Shown here piece after piece: positions 1-15,300 of a DNA stretch of 64,000 nucleotides. The stretch lies in the NCBI RefSeq assembly GCF_050948215.1, contig NW_027488581.1, positions 620,001 to 684,000 of the forward strand, given 5' to 3'. Positions within the stretch are counted from its first letter, which is position 1, and every line of letters begins with the position of its first letter. A program made the position numbers and the translations under genes. The stretch is from Halictus rubicundus (Eukaryota > Arthropoda > Insecta > Hymenoptera > Halictidae). A model generated the notes under the pieces. It ran no database searches and was not told the DNA's origin. It saw only the letters and a program-made list of their open reading frames with translations.

Positions 1-497
1 GGTAGAGGATAGGATAGGATAGAGGATAATATACGGTAGAGGATAGGATAGGATAGAGGATAGGATAGGATAGAGGATAGGATAGGATAAACGATAGGAT
101 AGGATAGAGGATATGATATGATAGAGGATAGGATAGGATAGAGGATAGGACAGGATAGCGGATAGGATAGGATAGAGGATAGGATATGATAGAGGATAGG
201 ATAGGATAGAGGATAGGATAGGATAGAGGATAGGATAGGATAGAGGATAGGATAGGATAGAGGATATGATAGGATAGGGGATAGGATAGGATAGAGGATA
301 GGATAGAGGATAGGATAGAGGATAGAATAGGATAGAGGATAGGATAGGATAGCGGATAGGATATGTTAGAGGATAGAGAATAGGATATAGGATTGGATAG
401 GATAGCGGATAGGATAGGATAGAGGATAGGATAGGATAGAGGATAGGATATGATAGAGGATAGGATATAGGATTGGATAGAATGGAGGATAGGATAG
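1..497. repeat. Family A satellite, left edge of window
   Basis: This is 17-bp satellite with early variant marks: an AATATACGG unit near base 30, an AAACGATAGG unit near 90, a short run of 12-bp units (heptamer plus one pentamer) near 290-330, and a GCGGATAGGATATGTTAG mark near 353. The stretch from about 290 begins a module that ends with GCGAACAC at 1060-1067 and recurs at about 17,045-17,822 and 20,155-20,933. Nothing else is seen here. Confidence 0.85.
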
Positions 498-1067
498 AGG
501 ATAGGATAGGATAGAGGATAGGATATGATAGAGGACAGGATATAGGATTGGATAGAATAGAGGATAGGATAGATGATAGGATAGGATAGAGGATAGGATA
601 TGATACAGGATAGGATAGGATAGAGAATAGGATAGGATAGAGGATAGGATAGGGTAGAGGATAGGATAGGATAGAGGATAGGATACGATAGAGGATAGGA
701 TAGGATAGAGAATAGGATATAGGATTGGATAGGATAGAGGATAGAATAGGATAGAGGATAGAATAGGATAGAGGATAGGATAGGATAGAGGATAGGATAG
801 GATAGAGGATAGGATAGGATAGAGAATAGGATAGGATAGAGGATAGGATAGGATAGAGGATAGGATACGATAGAGGGTAGGATAGGATACAGGATAGGAT
901 AGGATAGAGAATAGGATAGGATAGAGGATAGGATAGGATGGAGGATTGGTTAGGATAGACGATAGCATACGATAGAGGATAGGATAGGGTGGAGAATAGG
1001 ATAGGATGGAGGATTGGGTAGGATAGAGGATAGGATACGGTAGAGGATAGGATAGGATAGCGAACAC
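290..1067. repeat. GCGAACAC module, copy 1
   Basis: This module of about 780 bp starts in a run of 12-bp units, carries a GGATATGTTAG mark near 361-370 and several TATGATACAGG-type and GGTGGAG-type units, and ends at the octamer GCGAACAC (1060-1067), the most unusual unit in the region. The same order of variants is seen ending at 17,822, 20,933 and (right part only) 22,314. The offset to the 17 kb copy is exactly 16,755 bp at both its TTAG mark and its octamer, so no net length change has occurred between these marks. Confidence 0.88.
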
Positions 1068-4000
1068 GATAGAGGATTGGATAGGATAGAGGATAGGATA
1101 GGATAGAGTATAGGATAGGATAGAGGATAGGATAGGATAGAGGATAGGATAGGATAGAGAATAGGATAGGATAGAGGATAGGATAGGATAGGATAGAGGA
1201 TAGGATAGGATTGAGGGTACGATAGGATAGTGGATAGGATAGGATAGAGGATAGGATAGGATAGAGGATATGATAGGATAGAGGATAGGATATAGGATTG
1301 GATAGGATAGAGGATAGAATTGGATAGAGGATAAGATAGGATAGAGGATAGGATATGATAGAGGATAGGATAGGATAGGATAGAGGATAGGATAGGATAG
1401 AGGATAGGATAGGATAGAGGATAGGATAGGATAGAGAATAGGATAGGATAGAGGATAGGATAGGATAGAAGATAGGATAGGATTGAGGGTACGATAGGAT
1501 AGTGGATAGGATAGGATAGAGGATAGGATAGGATAGAGGATATGATAGGATAGAGGATAGGATAGGATAGAGGATAGGATAGAATAGTGGATAGGATAGG
1601 ATAGAGGATAGGATAGAGGATAGGATAGAGGATAGGATAGGATAGAGGATAGGATACGATAGAGGATAGGATAGGATAGAGGATAGGAAAGGATAAACGA
1701 TAGGATAGGATAGAGGATAGGATAGGATAGAGGATAGGATATGATAGAGGATAGGATAGGATAGAGGATAGGATAGGATAGAGGATAGGATAGGATAGAG
1801 GATAGGATACGATAGAGGATAGGATAGGATAGAGAATAGGATATAGGATTGGATAGGATAGCGGATAGGATAGGATAGAGGATAGGATAGGATAGAGGAT
1901 AGGATATGATAGAGGATAGGATAGGATAGAGGATAGGATACGATAGAGGATAGGATTGGATAGCGGATCGGATATGTTAGAAGATAGGATAGGACAGAGG
2001 ATAGGATAGGATAGAGGATAGGATAGGATAGAGGATAGGATAGGATAGAGGATAGGATACGATAGAGGATAGGATAGGATAGAGAATAGGATATAGGATT
2101 GGATAGGATAGCGGATAGGATAGGATAGAGGATAGGATAGGATAGAGGATAGGATATGATAGAGGATAGGATAGGATAGAGGATAGGATACGATAGAGGA
2201 TAGGATAGGATAGCGGATCGGATATCTTAGAGGATAGGATAGGATAGAGGATAGGATAGGATAGAGGATAGGATAGGGTAGAGGATAGGATAGGATAGAG
2301 GATACGATACGATAGAGGATAGGATAGGATAGAGAATAGGATATAGGATTGGATAGGATAGAGGATAGAATAGGATAGAGGATAGAATAGGATAGAGGAT
2401 AGGATAGGATAGAGGATAGGATAGGATAGAGGATAGGATAGGATAGAGAATAGGATAGGATAGAGGATAGGATAGGATAGAGGATAGGATACGATAGAGG
2501 GTAGGATAGGATACAGGATAGGATAGGATAGAGAATAGGATAGGATAGAGGATAGGATAGGATGGAGGATTGGTTAGGATAGACGATAGCATACGATAGA
2601 GGATAGGATAGGGTGGAGAATAGGATAGGATAGAGGATAGGATAGGATAGGATAGAGGATAGGATAGGATTGAGGGTACGATAGGATAGTGGATAGGATA
2701 GGATAGAGGATAGGATAGGATAGAGGATATGATAGGATAGAGTGTAGGATATAGGATTGGATAGGATAGAGGATAGAATTGGATAGAGGATAAGATAGGA
2801 TAGAGGATAGGATATGATAGAGGATAGGATAGGATAGGATAGAGGATCGGATAGGATAGAGGATAGGATAGGATAGAGGATAGGATAGGATAGAGAATAG
2901 GATAGGATAGAGGATAGGATAGGATAGAAGATAGGATAGGATTGAGGGTACGATAGGATAGTGGATAGGATAGGATAGAGGATAGGATAGGATAGAGGAT
3001 ATGATAGGATAGAGGATAGGATAGGATAGAGGATAGGATAGAATAGTGGATAGGATAGGATAGAGGATAGGATAGAGGATAGGATAGAGGATAGGATAGA
3101 GGATAGGATAGGATAGAGGATAGGATACGATAGAGGATAGGATAGGATAGAGGATAGGAAAGGATAAACGATAGGATAGGATAGAGGATAGGATAGGATA
3201 GAGGATAGGATATGATAGAGGATAGGATAGGATAGAGGATAGGATAGGATAGAGGATAGGATAGGATAGAGGATAGGATACGATAGAGGATAGGATAGGA
3301 TAGAGAATAGGATATAGGATTGGATAGGATAGCGGATAGGATAGGATAGAGGATAGGATAGGATAGAGGATAGGATATGATAGAGGATAGGATAGGATAG
3401 AGGATAGGATACGATAGAGGATAGGATAGGATAGCGGATCGGATATGTTAGAAGATAGGATAGGACAGAGGATAGGATAGGATAGAGGATAGGATAGGAT
3501 AGAGGATAGGATAGGATAGAGGATAGGATACGATAGAGGATAGGATAGGATAGAGAATAGGATATAGGATTGGATAGGATAGCGGATAGGATAGGATAGA
3601 GGATAGGATAGGATAGAGGATAGGATATGATAGAGGATAGGATAGGATAGAGGATAGGATACGATAGAGGATAGGATAGGATAGCGGATCGGATATCTTA
3701 GAGGATAGGATAGGATAGAGGATAGGATAGGATAGAGGATAGGATAGGATAGAGGATAGGATAGGATAGAGGATAGGATAGGATAGAGGATAGGATAGGA
3801 TAGAGGATAGGATAGAGGATAGGATAGAGGATAGGATAGGATAGTGGATAGGATAGGATAGAGGATAGGATAGGATAGAGGATACGATATAGGATTGGAT
3901 AGGATAGAGGATAGGATACGATAGAGGATAGGATAGGATAGAGAATAGGATATAGGATTGGATAGGATAGAGGATAGAATAGGATAGAGGATAGGATAGG

Positions 4001-4506
4001 ATAGAGAATAGGATATAGGATTGGATAGGATAGAGGATAGAATAGGATAGAGGATAGGATAGGATAGCGGATAGGATATGTTAGAGGATAGGATAGGATA
4101 GAGGATAGGGTAGGATAGAGATAGGATAGGATAGAGGATAGGATAGGATAGAGGATAGGATAGGTTGAGGATAGGATAGGCTGGAGGATAGGATAGGATA
4201 GCGGATAGGATATGTTAGAGGATAGGATAGGATAGAGGATATAATAGGATAGAGGATAGGATAGGATAGATTATAGGATAGGATAGAGGATAGGATAGGA
4301 TAGAGGATAGGATAGGATAGAGGATAGGATACGATAGAGGATAGGATAGGATAGAGGATAGGAAAGGATAAACGATAGAATAGGATAGATGATAGGATAG
4401 GATAGTGGATAGGATAGGATAGAGGATAGGATAGGATAGAGGATATGATAGGATAGAGGATAGGATAGGATAGAGGATAGGATAGAATAGTGGATAGGAT
4501 AGGATA

Positions 4507-4553
4507 GAGGATAGGATAGAGGATAGGATAGAGGATAGGATAGAGGATAGGAT
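4507..4553. repeat. Run of 12-bp short units
   Basis: Here the heptamer GAGGATA is followed by only one GGATA, so the unit is 12 bp instead of 17, repeated about four times in a row. Longer runs of the same short unit occur near 5614-5675 and 27,127-27,190. They show that the array changes length by whole pentamer blocks. Confidence 0.85.
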
Positions 4554-5613
4554 AGGATAGAGGATAGGATACGATAGAGGATAGGATAGGATAGAGGATA
4601 GGAAAGGATAAACGATAGGATAGGATAGAGGATAGGATAGGATAGAGGATAGGATATGATAGAGGATAGGATAGGATAGAGGATAGGATAGGATAGAGGA
4701 TAGGATAGGATAGAGGATAGGATACGATAGAGGATAGGATAGGATAGAGAATAGGATATAGGATTGGATAGGATGGCGGATAGGATAGGATAGAGGATAG
4801 GATAGGATAGAGGATAGGATATGATAGAGGATAGGATAGGATAGAGGATAGGATACGATAGAGGATAGGATAGGATAGCGGATCGGATATGTTAGAAGAT
4901 AGGATAGGACAGAGGATAGGATAGGATAGAGGATAGGATAGGATAGAGGATAGGATAGGATAGAGGATAGGATACGATAGAGGATAGGATAGGATAGAGA
5001 ATAGGATATAGGATTGGATAGGATAGCGGATAGGATAGGATAGAGGATAGGATAGGATAGAGGATAGGATATGATAGAGGATAGGATAGGATAGAGGATA
5101 GGATACGATAGAGGATAGGATAGGATAGCGGATCGGATATCTTAGAGGATAGGATAGGATAGAGGATAGGATAGGATAGAGGATAGGATAGGATAGAGGA
5201 TAGGATAGGATAGAGGATAGGATAGGATAGAGGATAGGATAGGATAGAGGATAGGATAGGATAGAGGATAGGATAGGATAGAGGATAGGATAGAGGATAG
5301 GATAGGATAGTGGATAGGATAGGATAGAGGATAGGATAGGATAGAGGATACGATATAGGATTGGATAGGATAGAGGATAGGATACGATAGAGGATAGGAT
5401 AGGATAGAGGATAGGATAGGATAGAGGATAGGATACGATAGAGGATAGGATAGGATAGAGGATAGGAAAGGATAAACGATAGAATAGGATAGATGATAGG
5501 ATAGGATAGTGGATAGGATAGGATAGAGGATAGGATAGGATAGAGGATATGATAGGATAGAGGATAGGATAGGATAGAGGATAGGATAGAATAGTGGATA
5601 GGAAAGGATAGAG

Positions 5614-5675
5614 GATAGGATAGAGGATAGGATAGAGGATAGGATAGAGGATAGGATAGAGGATAGGATAGGATA
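5614..5675. repeat. Run of 12-bp short units, longest seen in copy 1
   Basis: About five consecutive GAGGATAGGATA units of 12 bp replace the usual 17-bp units. The run follows a GGAAAGGATAGAGG variant. The matching place in copy 2 is near 27,127-27,190 and carries the same run, so the run predates the large duplication. Confidence 0.85.
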
Positions 5676-8600
5676 GAGGATAGGATACGATAGAGGATAG
5701 GATAGGATAGAGGATAGGAAAGGATAAACGATAGGATAGGATAGAGGATAGGATAGGATAGAGGATAGGATATGATAGAGGATAGGATAGGATAGAGGAT
5801 AGGATAGGATAGAGGATAGGATAGGATAGAGGATAGGATACGATAGAGGATAGGATAGGATAGAGAATAGGATATAGGATTGGATAGGATGGCGGATAGG
5901 ATAGGATAGAGGATAGGATAGGATAGAGGATAGGATATGATAGAGGATAGGATAGGATAGAGGATAGGATACGATAGAGGATAGGATAGGATAGCGGATC
6001 GGATATGTTAGAAGATAGGATAGGACAGAGGATAGGATAGGATAGAGGATAGGATAGGATAGAGGATAGGATAGGATAGAGGATAGGATACGATAGAGTA
6101 TAGGATAGGATAGAGAATAGGATATAGGATTGGATAGGATAGCGGATAGGATAGGATAGAGGATAGGATAGGATAGAGGATAGGATATGATAGAGGATAG
6201 GATAGGATAGAGGATAGGATACGATAGAGGATAGGATAGGATAGCGGATCGGATATCTTAGAGGATAGGATAGGATGGAGGATAGGATAGGATAGAGGAT
6301 AGGATAGGATAGAGGATAGGATAGGATAGAGGATAGGATAGGATAGAGGATAGGATAGAGGATAGGATAGGATAGTGGATAGGATAGGATAGAGGATAGG
6401 ATAGGATAGAGGATACGATATAGGATTGGATAGGATAGAGGATAGGATACGATAGAGGATAGGATAGGATAGAGAATAGGATATAGGATTGGATAGGATA
6501 GAGGATAGAATAGGATAGAGGATAGGATAGGATAGAGAATAGGATATAGGATTGGATAGGATAGAGGATAGAATAGGATAGAGGATAGGATAGGATAGCG
6601 GATAGGATATGTTAGAGGATAGGATAGGATAGAGGATAGGGTAGGATAGAGATAGGATAGGATAGAGGATAGGATAGAGGATAGGATAGGATAGAGGATA
6701 GGATAGGTTGAGGATAGGATAGGCTGGAGGATAGGATAGGATAGCGGATAGGATATTTAGAGGATAGGATAGGATAGAGGATAGGATAGGATAGAGGATA
6801 GGATAGGATAGAGGATAGGATAGGATAGAGGATAGGATAGGATAGAGGATAGGATAGGATAGAGGATAGGATAGGATAGAGGATAGGATAGGATAGAGGA
6901 TAGGATACGATAGAGGATAGGATAGGATAGAGGATAGGAAAGGATAAACGATAGAATAGGATAGATGATAGGATAGGATAGAGGATAGGATAGGATAGAG
7001 GATAGGATAGGATAGAGGATAGGATAGGATAGAGGATAGGATAGGATAGTGGATTGGATAGGATAGAAGATAGGATACGATAGAGGATAGGATAGGATAG
7101 AGAATAGGATAGGATAGAGGATAGGATAGGATAGAGAATAGGATAGGATAGAGGATAGGATAGGATAGAGGATAGGATAGGATTGAGGGTACGATAGGAT
7201 AGTGGATAGGGTAGGATAGAGGATAGGATAGGATAGAGGATATGATAGGATAGAGGATAGGTTAGGATAGAGGATAGGATAGGATAGAGAATAGGATATA
7301 GGATTGGATAGGATAGAGGATAGAATAGGATAGAGGATAAGATAGGATAGAGGATAGGATAGGATAGAGGATAGGATACGATAGAGGATAGGATAGGATA
7401 GCGGATCGGATATGTTAGAAGATAGGATAGGACAGAGGATAGGATAGGATAGAGGATAGGATAGGATAGAGGATAGGATAGGATAGAGGATAGGATACGA
7501 TAGAGGATAGGATAGGATAGAGAATAGGATATAGGATTGGATAGGATAGCGGATAGGATAGGATAGAGGATAGGATAGGATAGAGGATAGGATATGATAG
7601 AGGATAGGATAGGATAGAGGATAGGATACGATAGAGGATAGGATAGGATAGCGGATCGGATATCTTAGAGGATAGGATAGGATAGAGGATAGGATAGGAT
7701 AGAGGATAGGATAGGATAGAGGATAGGATAGGATAGAGATAGGATAGGATAGAGGATAGGATAGGATAGAGGATAGGATAGGTTGAGGATAGGATAGGAT
7801 AGAGGATAGGATAGGATAGCGGATAGGATATGTTAGAGGATAGGATAGGATAGAGGATAGGATAGGATAGAGGATAGGATAGGATAGAGGATAGGATAGG
7901 ATAGAGAATAGGATAGGATAGAGGATAGGATAGGATGGAGGATTGGTTAGGATAGACGATAGCATACGATAGAGGATAGGATAGGGTGGAGAATAGGATA
8001 GGATGGAGGATTGGGTAGGATAGAGGATAGGATACGGTAGAGGATAGGATAGGATAGCGAACACGATAGAGGATTGGATAGGATAGAGGATAGGATAGGA
8101 TAGAGTATAGGATAGGATAGAGGATAGGATAGGATAGAGGATAGGATAGGATAGAGAATAGGATAGGATAGAGGATAGGATAGGATAGGATAGAGGATAG
8201 GATAGGATTGAGGGTACGATAGGATAGTGGATAGGATAGGATAGAGGATAGGATAGGATAGAGGATATGATAGGATAGAGGATAGGATATAGGATTGGAT
8301 AGGATAGAGGATAGAATTGGATAGAGGATAAGATATGATAGAGGATAGGATATGATAGAGGATAGGATAGGATAGGATAGAGGATAGGATAGGATAGAGG
8401 ATAGGATAGGATAGAGGATAGGATAGGATAGAGAATAGGATAGGATAGAGGATAGGATAGGATAGAAGATAGGATAGGATTGAGGGTACGATAGGATAGT
8501 GGATAGGATAGGATAGAGGATAGGATAGGATAGAGGATATGATAGGATAGAGGATAGGATAGGATAGAGGATAGGATAGAATAGTGGATAGGATAGGATA

Positions 8601-11600
8601 GAGGATAGGATAGAGGATAGGATAGAGGATAGGATAGGATAGAGGATAGGATACGATAGAGGATAGGATAGGATAGAGGATAGGAAAGGATAAACGATAG
8701 GATAGGATAGAGGATAGGATAGGATAGAGGATAGGATATGATAGAGGATAGGATAGGATAGGATAGAGGATAGGATACGATAGAGGATAGGATAGGATAG
8801 AGAATAGGATATAGGATTGGATAGGATAGCGGATAGGATAGGATAGAGGATAGGATAGGATAGAGGATAGGATATGATAGAGGATAGGATAGGATAGAGG
8901 ATAGGATACGATAGAGGATAGGATAGGATAGCGGATCGGATATGTTAGAAGATAGGATAGGACAGAGGATAGGATAGGATAGAGGATAGGATAGGATAGA
9001 GGATAGGATAGGATAGAGGATAGGATAGAGGATAGGATAGGATAGTGGATAGGATAGGATAGAGGATAGGATAGGATAGAGGATACGATATAGGATTGGA
9101 TAGGATAGAGGATAGGATACGATAGAGGATAGGATAGGATAGAGAATAGGATATAGGATTGGATAGGATAGAGGATAGAATAGGATAGAGGATAGGATAG
9201 GATAGAGAATAGGATATAGGATTGGATAGGATAGAGGATAAAATAGGATAGAGGATAGGATAGGATAGCGGATAGGATACGATAGAGGATAGGATAGGAT
9301 AGAGGATATGATATGATAGAGGATAGGATAGGTTAGAGGATAGGATAGAATAGTGGATAGGATAGGATGGAGGATAGGATAGAGGATAGGATAGAGGATA
9401 GGATAGGATAGAGGATAGGATACGATAGAGGATAGGATAGGATAGAGGATAGGAAAGGATAAACGATAGAATAGGATAGATGATAGGATAGGATAGAGGA
9501 TAGGATAGGATAGAGGATAGGATAGGATAGAGGATAGGATAGGATAGTGGATTGGATAGGATAGTGGATAGGATACGATAGAGGATAGGATAGGATAGAG
9601 AATAGGATATAGGATTGGCTAGGACAGAGGATAGAATAGGATAGAGGATAGGATAGGATAGAGGATAGGATAGGATAGAGGATAGGATAGGATAGAGAAT
9701 AGGATAGGATAGAGGATAGGATAGGATAGAGGATAGGATAGGGTAGAGGATAGGATAGGATAGAGAATAGGATAGGATAGAGGATAGGATATGATAGAGG
9801 ATAGGATAGGATAGAGGATAGGATAGAATAGTGGATAGGATAGGATGGAGGATAGGATAGAGGATAGGATAGAGGATAGGATAGGATAGAGGATAGGATA
9901 CGATAGAGGATAGGATAGGATAGAGGATAGGAAAGGATAAACGATAGAATAGGATAGATGATAGGATAGGATAGAGGATAGGATAGGATAGAGGATAGGA
10001 TAGGATAGAGGATAGGATAGGATAGTGGATTGGATAGGATAGAGGATAGGATACGATAGAGGATAGGATAGGATAGAGAATAGGATATAGGATTGGCTAG
10101 GACAGAGGATAGAATAGGATAGAGGATAGAATAGGATAGAGGATAGGATAGGATAGAGGATAGGATAGGATAGAGGATAGGATACGATAGAGGGTAGGAT
10201 AGGATACAGGATAGGATAGGATAGAGAATAGGATAGGATAGAGGATAGGATAGGATAGAGGATACGATATAGGATTGGATAGGATAGAGGATAGGATAGG
10301 ATAGAGGATAGGATAGGGTAGAGGATAGGATAGGATAGAGGATAGGATAGGATAGAGGATAGGATAGGGTAGAGGATAGGATAGGATAGAGGATAATATA
10401 CGGTAGAGGATAGGATAGGATAGAGGATAGGATAGGATAGAGGATAGGATAGGATAAACGATAGGATAGGATAGAGGATATGATATGATAGAGGATAGGA
10501 TAGGATAGAGGATAGGATATAGGATTGGATAGGATAGCGGATAGGATAGGATAGAGGATAGGATAGGATAGAGGATAGGATATGATAGAGGATAGGATAT
10601 AGGATTGGATAGAATGGAGGATAGGATAGAGGATAGGATAGGATAGAGGATAGGATATGATAGAGGACAGGATATAGGATTGGATAGAATAGAGGATAGG
10701 ATAGATGATAGCATAGGATAGAGGATAGGATATGATACAGGATAGGATAGGATAGAGAATAGGATAGGATAGAGGATAGGATAGGATAGAGGATAGGATA
10801 CGATAGAGGATAGGATAGGATAGAGAATAGGATATAGGATTGGATAGGATAGAGGATAGAATAGGATAGAGGATAGAATAGGATAGAGGATAGGATAGGA
10901 TAGAGGATAGGATAGGATAGAGGATAGGATAGGATAGAGGATATGATAGGATAGAGGATATGATAGGATAGAGGATAGGTTAGGATAGAGGATAGGATAG
11001 GATAGAGAATAGGATATAGGATTGGATAGGATAGAGGATAGAATAGGATAGAGGATAAGATAGGATAGAGGATAGGATAGGATAGAGGATAGGATACGAT
11101 AGAGGATAGGATAGGATAGCGGATCGGATATGTTAGAAGATAGGATAGGACAGAGGATAGGATAGGATAGAGGATAGGATAGGATAGAGGATAGGATAGG
11201 ATAGAGGATAGGATACGATAGAGGATAGGATAGGATAGAGAATAGGATATAGGATTGGATAGGATAGCGGATAGGATAGGATAGAGGATAGGATAGGATA
11301 GAGGATAGGATATGATAGAGGATAGGATAGGATAGAGGATAGGATACGATAGAGGATAGGATAGGATAGCGGATCGGATATCTTAGAGGATAGGATAGGA
11401 TAGAGGATAGGATAGGATAGAGGATAGGATAGGATAGAGATAGGATAGGATAGAGGATAGGATAGGATAGAGGATAGGATAGGTTGAGGATAGGATAGGA
11501 TAGAGGATAGGATAGGATAGCGGATAGGATATGTTAGAGGATAGGATAGGATAGAGGATAGGATAGGATAGAGGATAGGATAGGATAGAGGATAGGATAG

Positions 11601-12360
11601 GATAGAGAATAGGATAGGATAGAGGATAGGATAGGATGGAGGATTGGTTAGGATAGACGATAGCATACGATAGAGGATAGGATAGGGTGGAGAATAGGAT
11701 AGGATGGAGGATTGGGTAGGATAGAGGATAGGATACGGTAGAGGATAGGATAGGATAGCGAACACGATAGAGGATTGGATAGGATAGAGGATAGGATAGG
11801 ATAGAGTATAGGATAGGATAGAGGATAGGATAGGATAGAGGATAGGATAGGATAGAGAATAGGATAGGATAGAGGATAGGATAGGATAGGATAGAGGATA
11901 GGATAGGATTGAGGGTACGATAGGATAGTGGATAGGATAGGATAGAGGATAGGATAGGATAGAGGATATGATAGGATAGAGGATAGGATATAGGATTGGA
12001 TAGGATAGAGGATAGAATTGGATAGAGGATAAGATAGGATAGAGGATAGGATATGATAGAGGATAGGATAGGATAGGATAGAGGATAGGATAGGATAGAG
12101 GATAGGATAGGATAGAGGATAGGATAGGATAGAGAATAGGATAGGATAGAGGATAGGATAGGATAGAAGATAGGATAGGATTGAGGGTACGATAGGATAG
12201 TGGATAGGATAGGATAGAGGATAGGATAGGATAGAGGATATGATAGGATAGAGGATAGGATAGGATAGAGGATAGGATAGGATAGAGGATAGGATTGGAT
12301 AGAGGATAGGATAGGATAGAGGATAGGATAGGATAGAGGATAGGATAGGATAGAGGATAG

Positions 12361-15300
12361 GATAGGATAGAGGATAGAGGATAGAGGATAGGATATGATA
12401 CAGGATAGGATAGGGTAGAGGATAGGAGAGGATAGAGGATACGATATAGGATTGGATAGGATAAAGAATAGGATACGATAGAGGATAGGATAGGATTGGA
12501 TAGAGAATAGGATGGGATAGAGGATAGGATAGGATAGAGGATAGGATAGGATAGAGGATAGGATAGGATAGGATAGAGGATAGGATAGGATAGGATAGAG
12601 GATAGGATAGGATAGAGGATAGGATAGGATAGAGGATAGGATAGGATAGAGGATAGGATTGGATAGAGGATAGGATAGGATAGAGGATAGGATAGGATAG
12701 AGGATAGGATAGGATAGAGGATAGGATAGGATAGAGGATAGAGGATAGGATATGATACAGGATAGGATAGGGTAGAGGATAGGAGAGGATAGAGGATACG
12801 ATATAGGATTGGATAGGATAAAGAATAGGATACGATAGAGGATAGGATAGGATTGGATAGAGAATAGGATGGGATAGAGGATAGGATAGGATAGAGGATA
12901 GGATAGGATAGAGGATAGGATAGGCTAGAGGATAGGATACGATAGAGGATCGGATAGGATAGAGGATTGGATAGGATAGAGGATAGGGTAGGCTAGAGAA
13001 TAGGATAGAGGATAGGATAGGATAGAGGATAGGATAGGATAGAGAATAGGATAGGATAGCGGATACGATAGGATTGAGGATAGGATAGGATAGAGGATAT
13101 AGGATATAGGATTGGATAGGACACAGGATAGGATACGATAGAGAATAGGATAGGTTAGGATAGAGAATAGGATAGGACAGATGATATTAAAGGAAAGAGG
13201 ATAGTATATGATAGAGGATACGATATTATAGAGGATACGATATTGTAGAGGATAGGATAGGATAGAGGATCGGATAGGACAGAGGATTGGATAGGATAGA
13301 GGATACGATAGGATAGAGGATATTACAGAGAAGAGGATAGTGTAGAGGATAGGATAGGATAGAGGATAGGGTAGGATAAAGGATCGGATAGGACAGAGGA
13401 TTGGATAGGATAGAGGATAGGATAGGATAGAGAATAGGATAAGGGATTGGATAGGATAGAGAATAGGATAGGATAGCGGATACGATAGGATTGAGGATAT
13501 GATAGGATATAGGATAGGATAGGATAGAGGATCGGATAGGGGTTTGGATAGGATAGAGGATAGGATAGGATAGAGGATAGGATAGGATAGAGGATAGGAT
13601 AGGATAGAGGATAGGATAGGATAGAGGATAGGATAGGATAGAGGATAGGATAGGATAGAGGATAGGATAGGATAGAGGATAGGATAGGGGATTGGATAGG
13701 ATAGAGAATAGGATAGGATAGATGATATTATAGGAAAGAGTATAGGATATGATAGAGGATACGATATTATAGAGGAGAGGATTGAATAGAGGAAAGGATA
13801 GGGGATTCGATAGGATAGAGGATAGGATAGTGGATAGGATAGAATAGAGGATAGAATAGGGGATAGGATAGGATATAGGATTGGATAGGATAGAGGATAG
13901 GATAGAGGATTGGATAGGATAGAGGATGGGATAGGATAGAGGATAGGATAGGATAGATGATAGGATAGGGGATTGGATAGCATAGGGGATTGGATAGGAT
14001 AGAGAATAGGATAGGATAGAGGATAGGATAGGATAGAGAATAGGATAGAGGATAGGATAGAGGATTGGATAGGATTTGGGATATTATAGGATAGAGGATA
14101 GGGTAGGATAGCGGATAGGATAGGATATAGGGTAGGATAGGATAGAGGATAGGATAGGATAGAGGATAGGATAGGGTAGATGATAGGATAGGCTAGAGAA
14201 TAGAATAGAGGATAGGATAGGATAGACGATAGGATAGGATAGAGGATAGGATAGGATAGAGGATAGGATAGGATAGAGGATAGGATAGGATAGAGAATAG
14301 GATAGGATAGCGGATACGATAGGATTGAGGATATGATAGGATATAGGATAGGATAGGATAGAGGATCGGATAGGGGTTTGGATAGGATAGAGGATAGGAT
14401 AGGATAGAGGATAGGATAGGAGAGAGGATAGGATAGGATAGAGGATATAATAGGATAGAGGATAGGATAGGATAGAGGATAGGGTAGGATAGAGGATAGG
14501 ATAGGATAGAGGATACGATATTATAGAGGACAGGATAGGATAGAGGATAGGATAGTGTATAGTATAGAATAGAATAGAGGATAGGATAGGATAGAGGATA
14601 GGATAGGATAGAGGAATAGGATTGGATAGAGGATGGGATAGGATAGAGGATAGGATAGGATAGAGGATAGGATAGGATAGAGGATAGGATAGGGTAGAGG
14701 ATAGGATAGGCTAGAGAATAGGATAGAGGATAGGATAGGATAGAGGATAGGATAGGATAGAGGATAGGATAGGATAGAGGATAGGATAGGATAGAGGATA
14801 GGATAGGATAGAGGATAGGATAGGATAGAGGATAGGATAGGATAGAGAATAGGATAGGATAGCGGATACGATAGGATTGAGGATATGATAGGATATAGGA
14901 TAGGATAGGATAGAGGATAGGATAGGTGTTTGGATAGGATAGAGGATAGGATAGGATAGAGGATAGGATAGGAGAGAGGATAGGATAGGATAGAGGATAT
15001 AATAGGATAGAGGATAGGATAGGATAGAGGATAGGGTAGGATAGAGGATAGGATAGGATAGAGGATACGATATTATAGAGGATAGGATAGGATAGAGGAT
15101 AGAATAGGGTATAGTATAGGATAGAATAGAGGATAGGATAGGATAGAGGATAGGATAGGATAGAGGAATAGGATTGGATAGAGGATGGGATAGGATAGAG
15201 GATAGGATAGGATAGAGGATAGGATAGGATAGAGGATAGGATAGGATAGAGGATAGGATAGGGTAGAGGATAGGATAGGCTAGAGAATAGGATAGAGGAT

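Larger units (their letters stand above)
1963..11640. repeat. Family A higher-order region with 250-bp GCGGATCGG pairs
   Basis: The mark GCGGATCGG appears in pairs exactly 250 bp apart: 1963/2213, 3434/3684, 4878/5128, 5994/6244, 7401/7651 and 11,119/11,369. In each pair the first member is followed by ATATGTTAGAAG and the second by ATATCTTAGAGG. At 8931 only the first member is present. Successive pairs lie about 1.1-1.5 kb apart (1471, 1444, 1116, 1407, 1530), then 2188. Between pairs are recurring marks: GGATTGG units, GGAAAGGATAAACG units, runs of 12-bp units, and GGTTGAGG/GGCTGGAGG units. The pairing is read directly; the nested amplification history is inferred. Confidence 0.9.

Noticed and set aside
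13536..13545. GGGGTTTGG as a ciliate-like telomere or origin motif
   Set aside because: It is a single unit variant (GGATAGGGGTTTGGATAGG) copied within family B and never in tandem.
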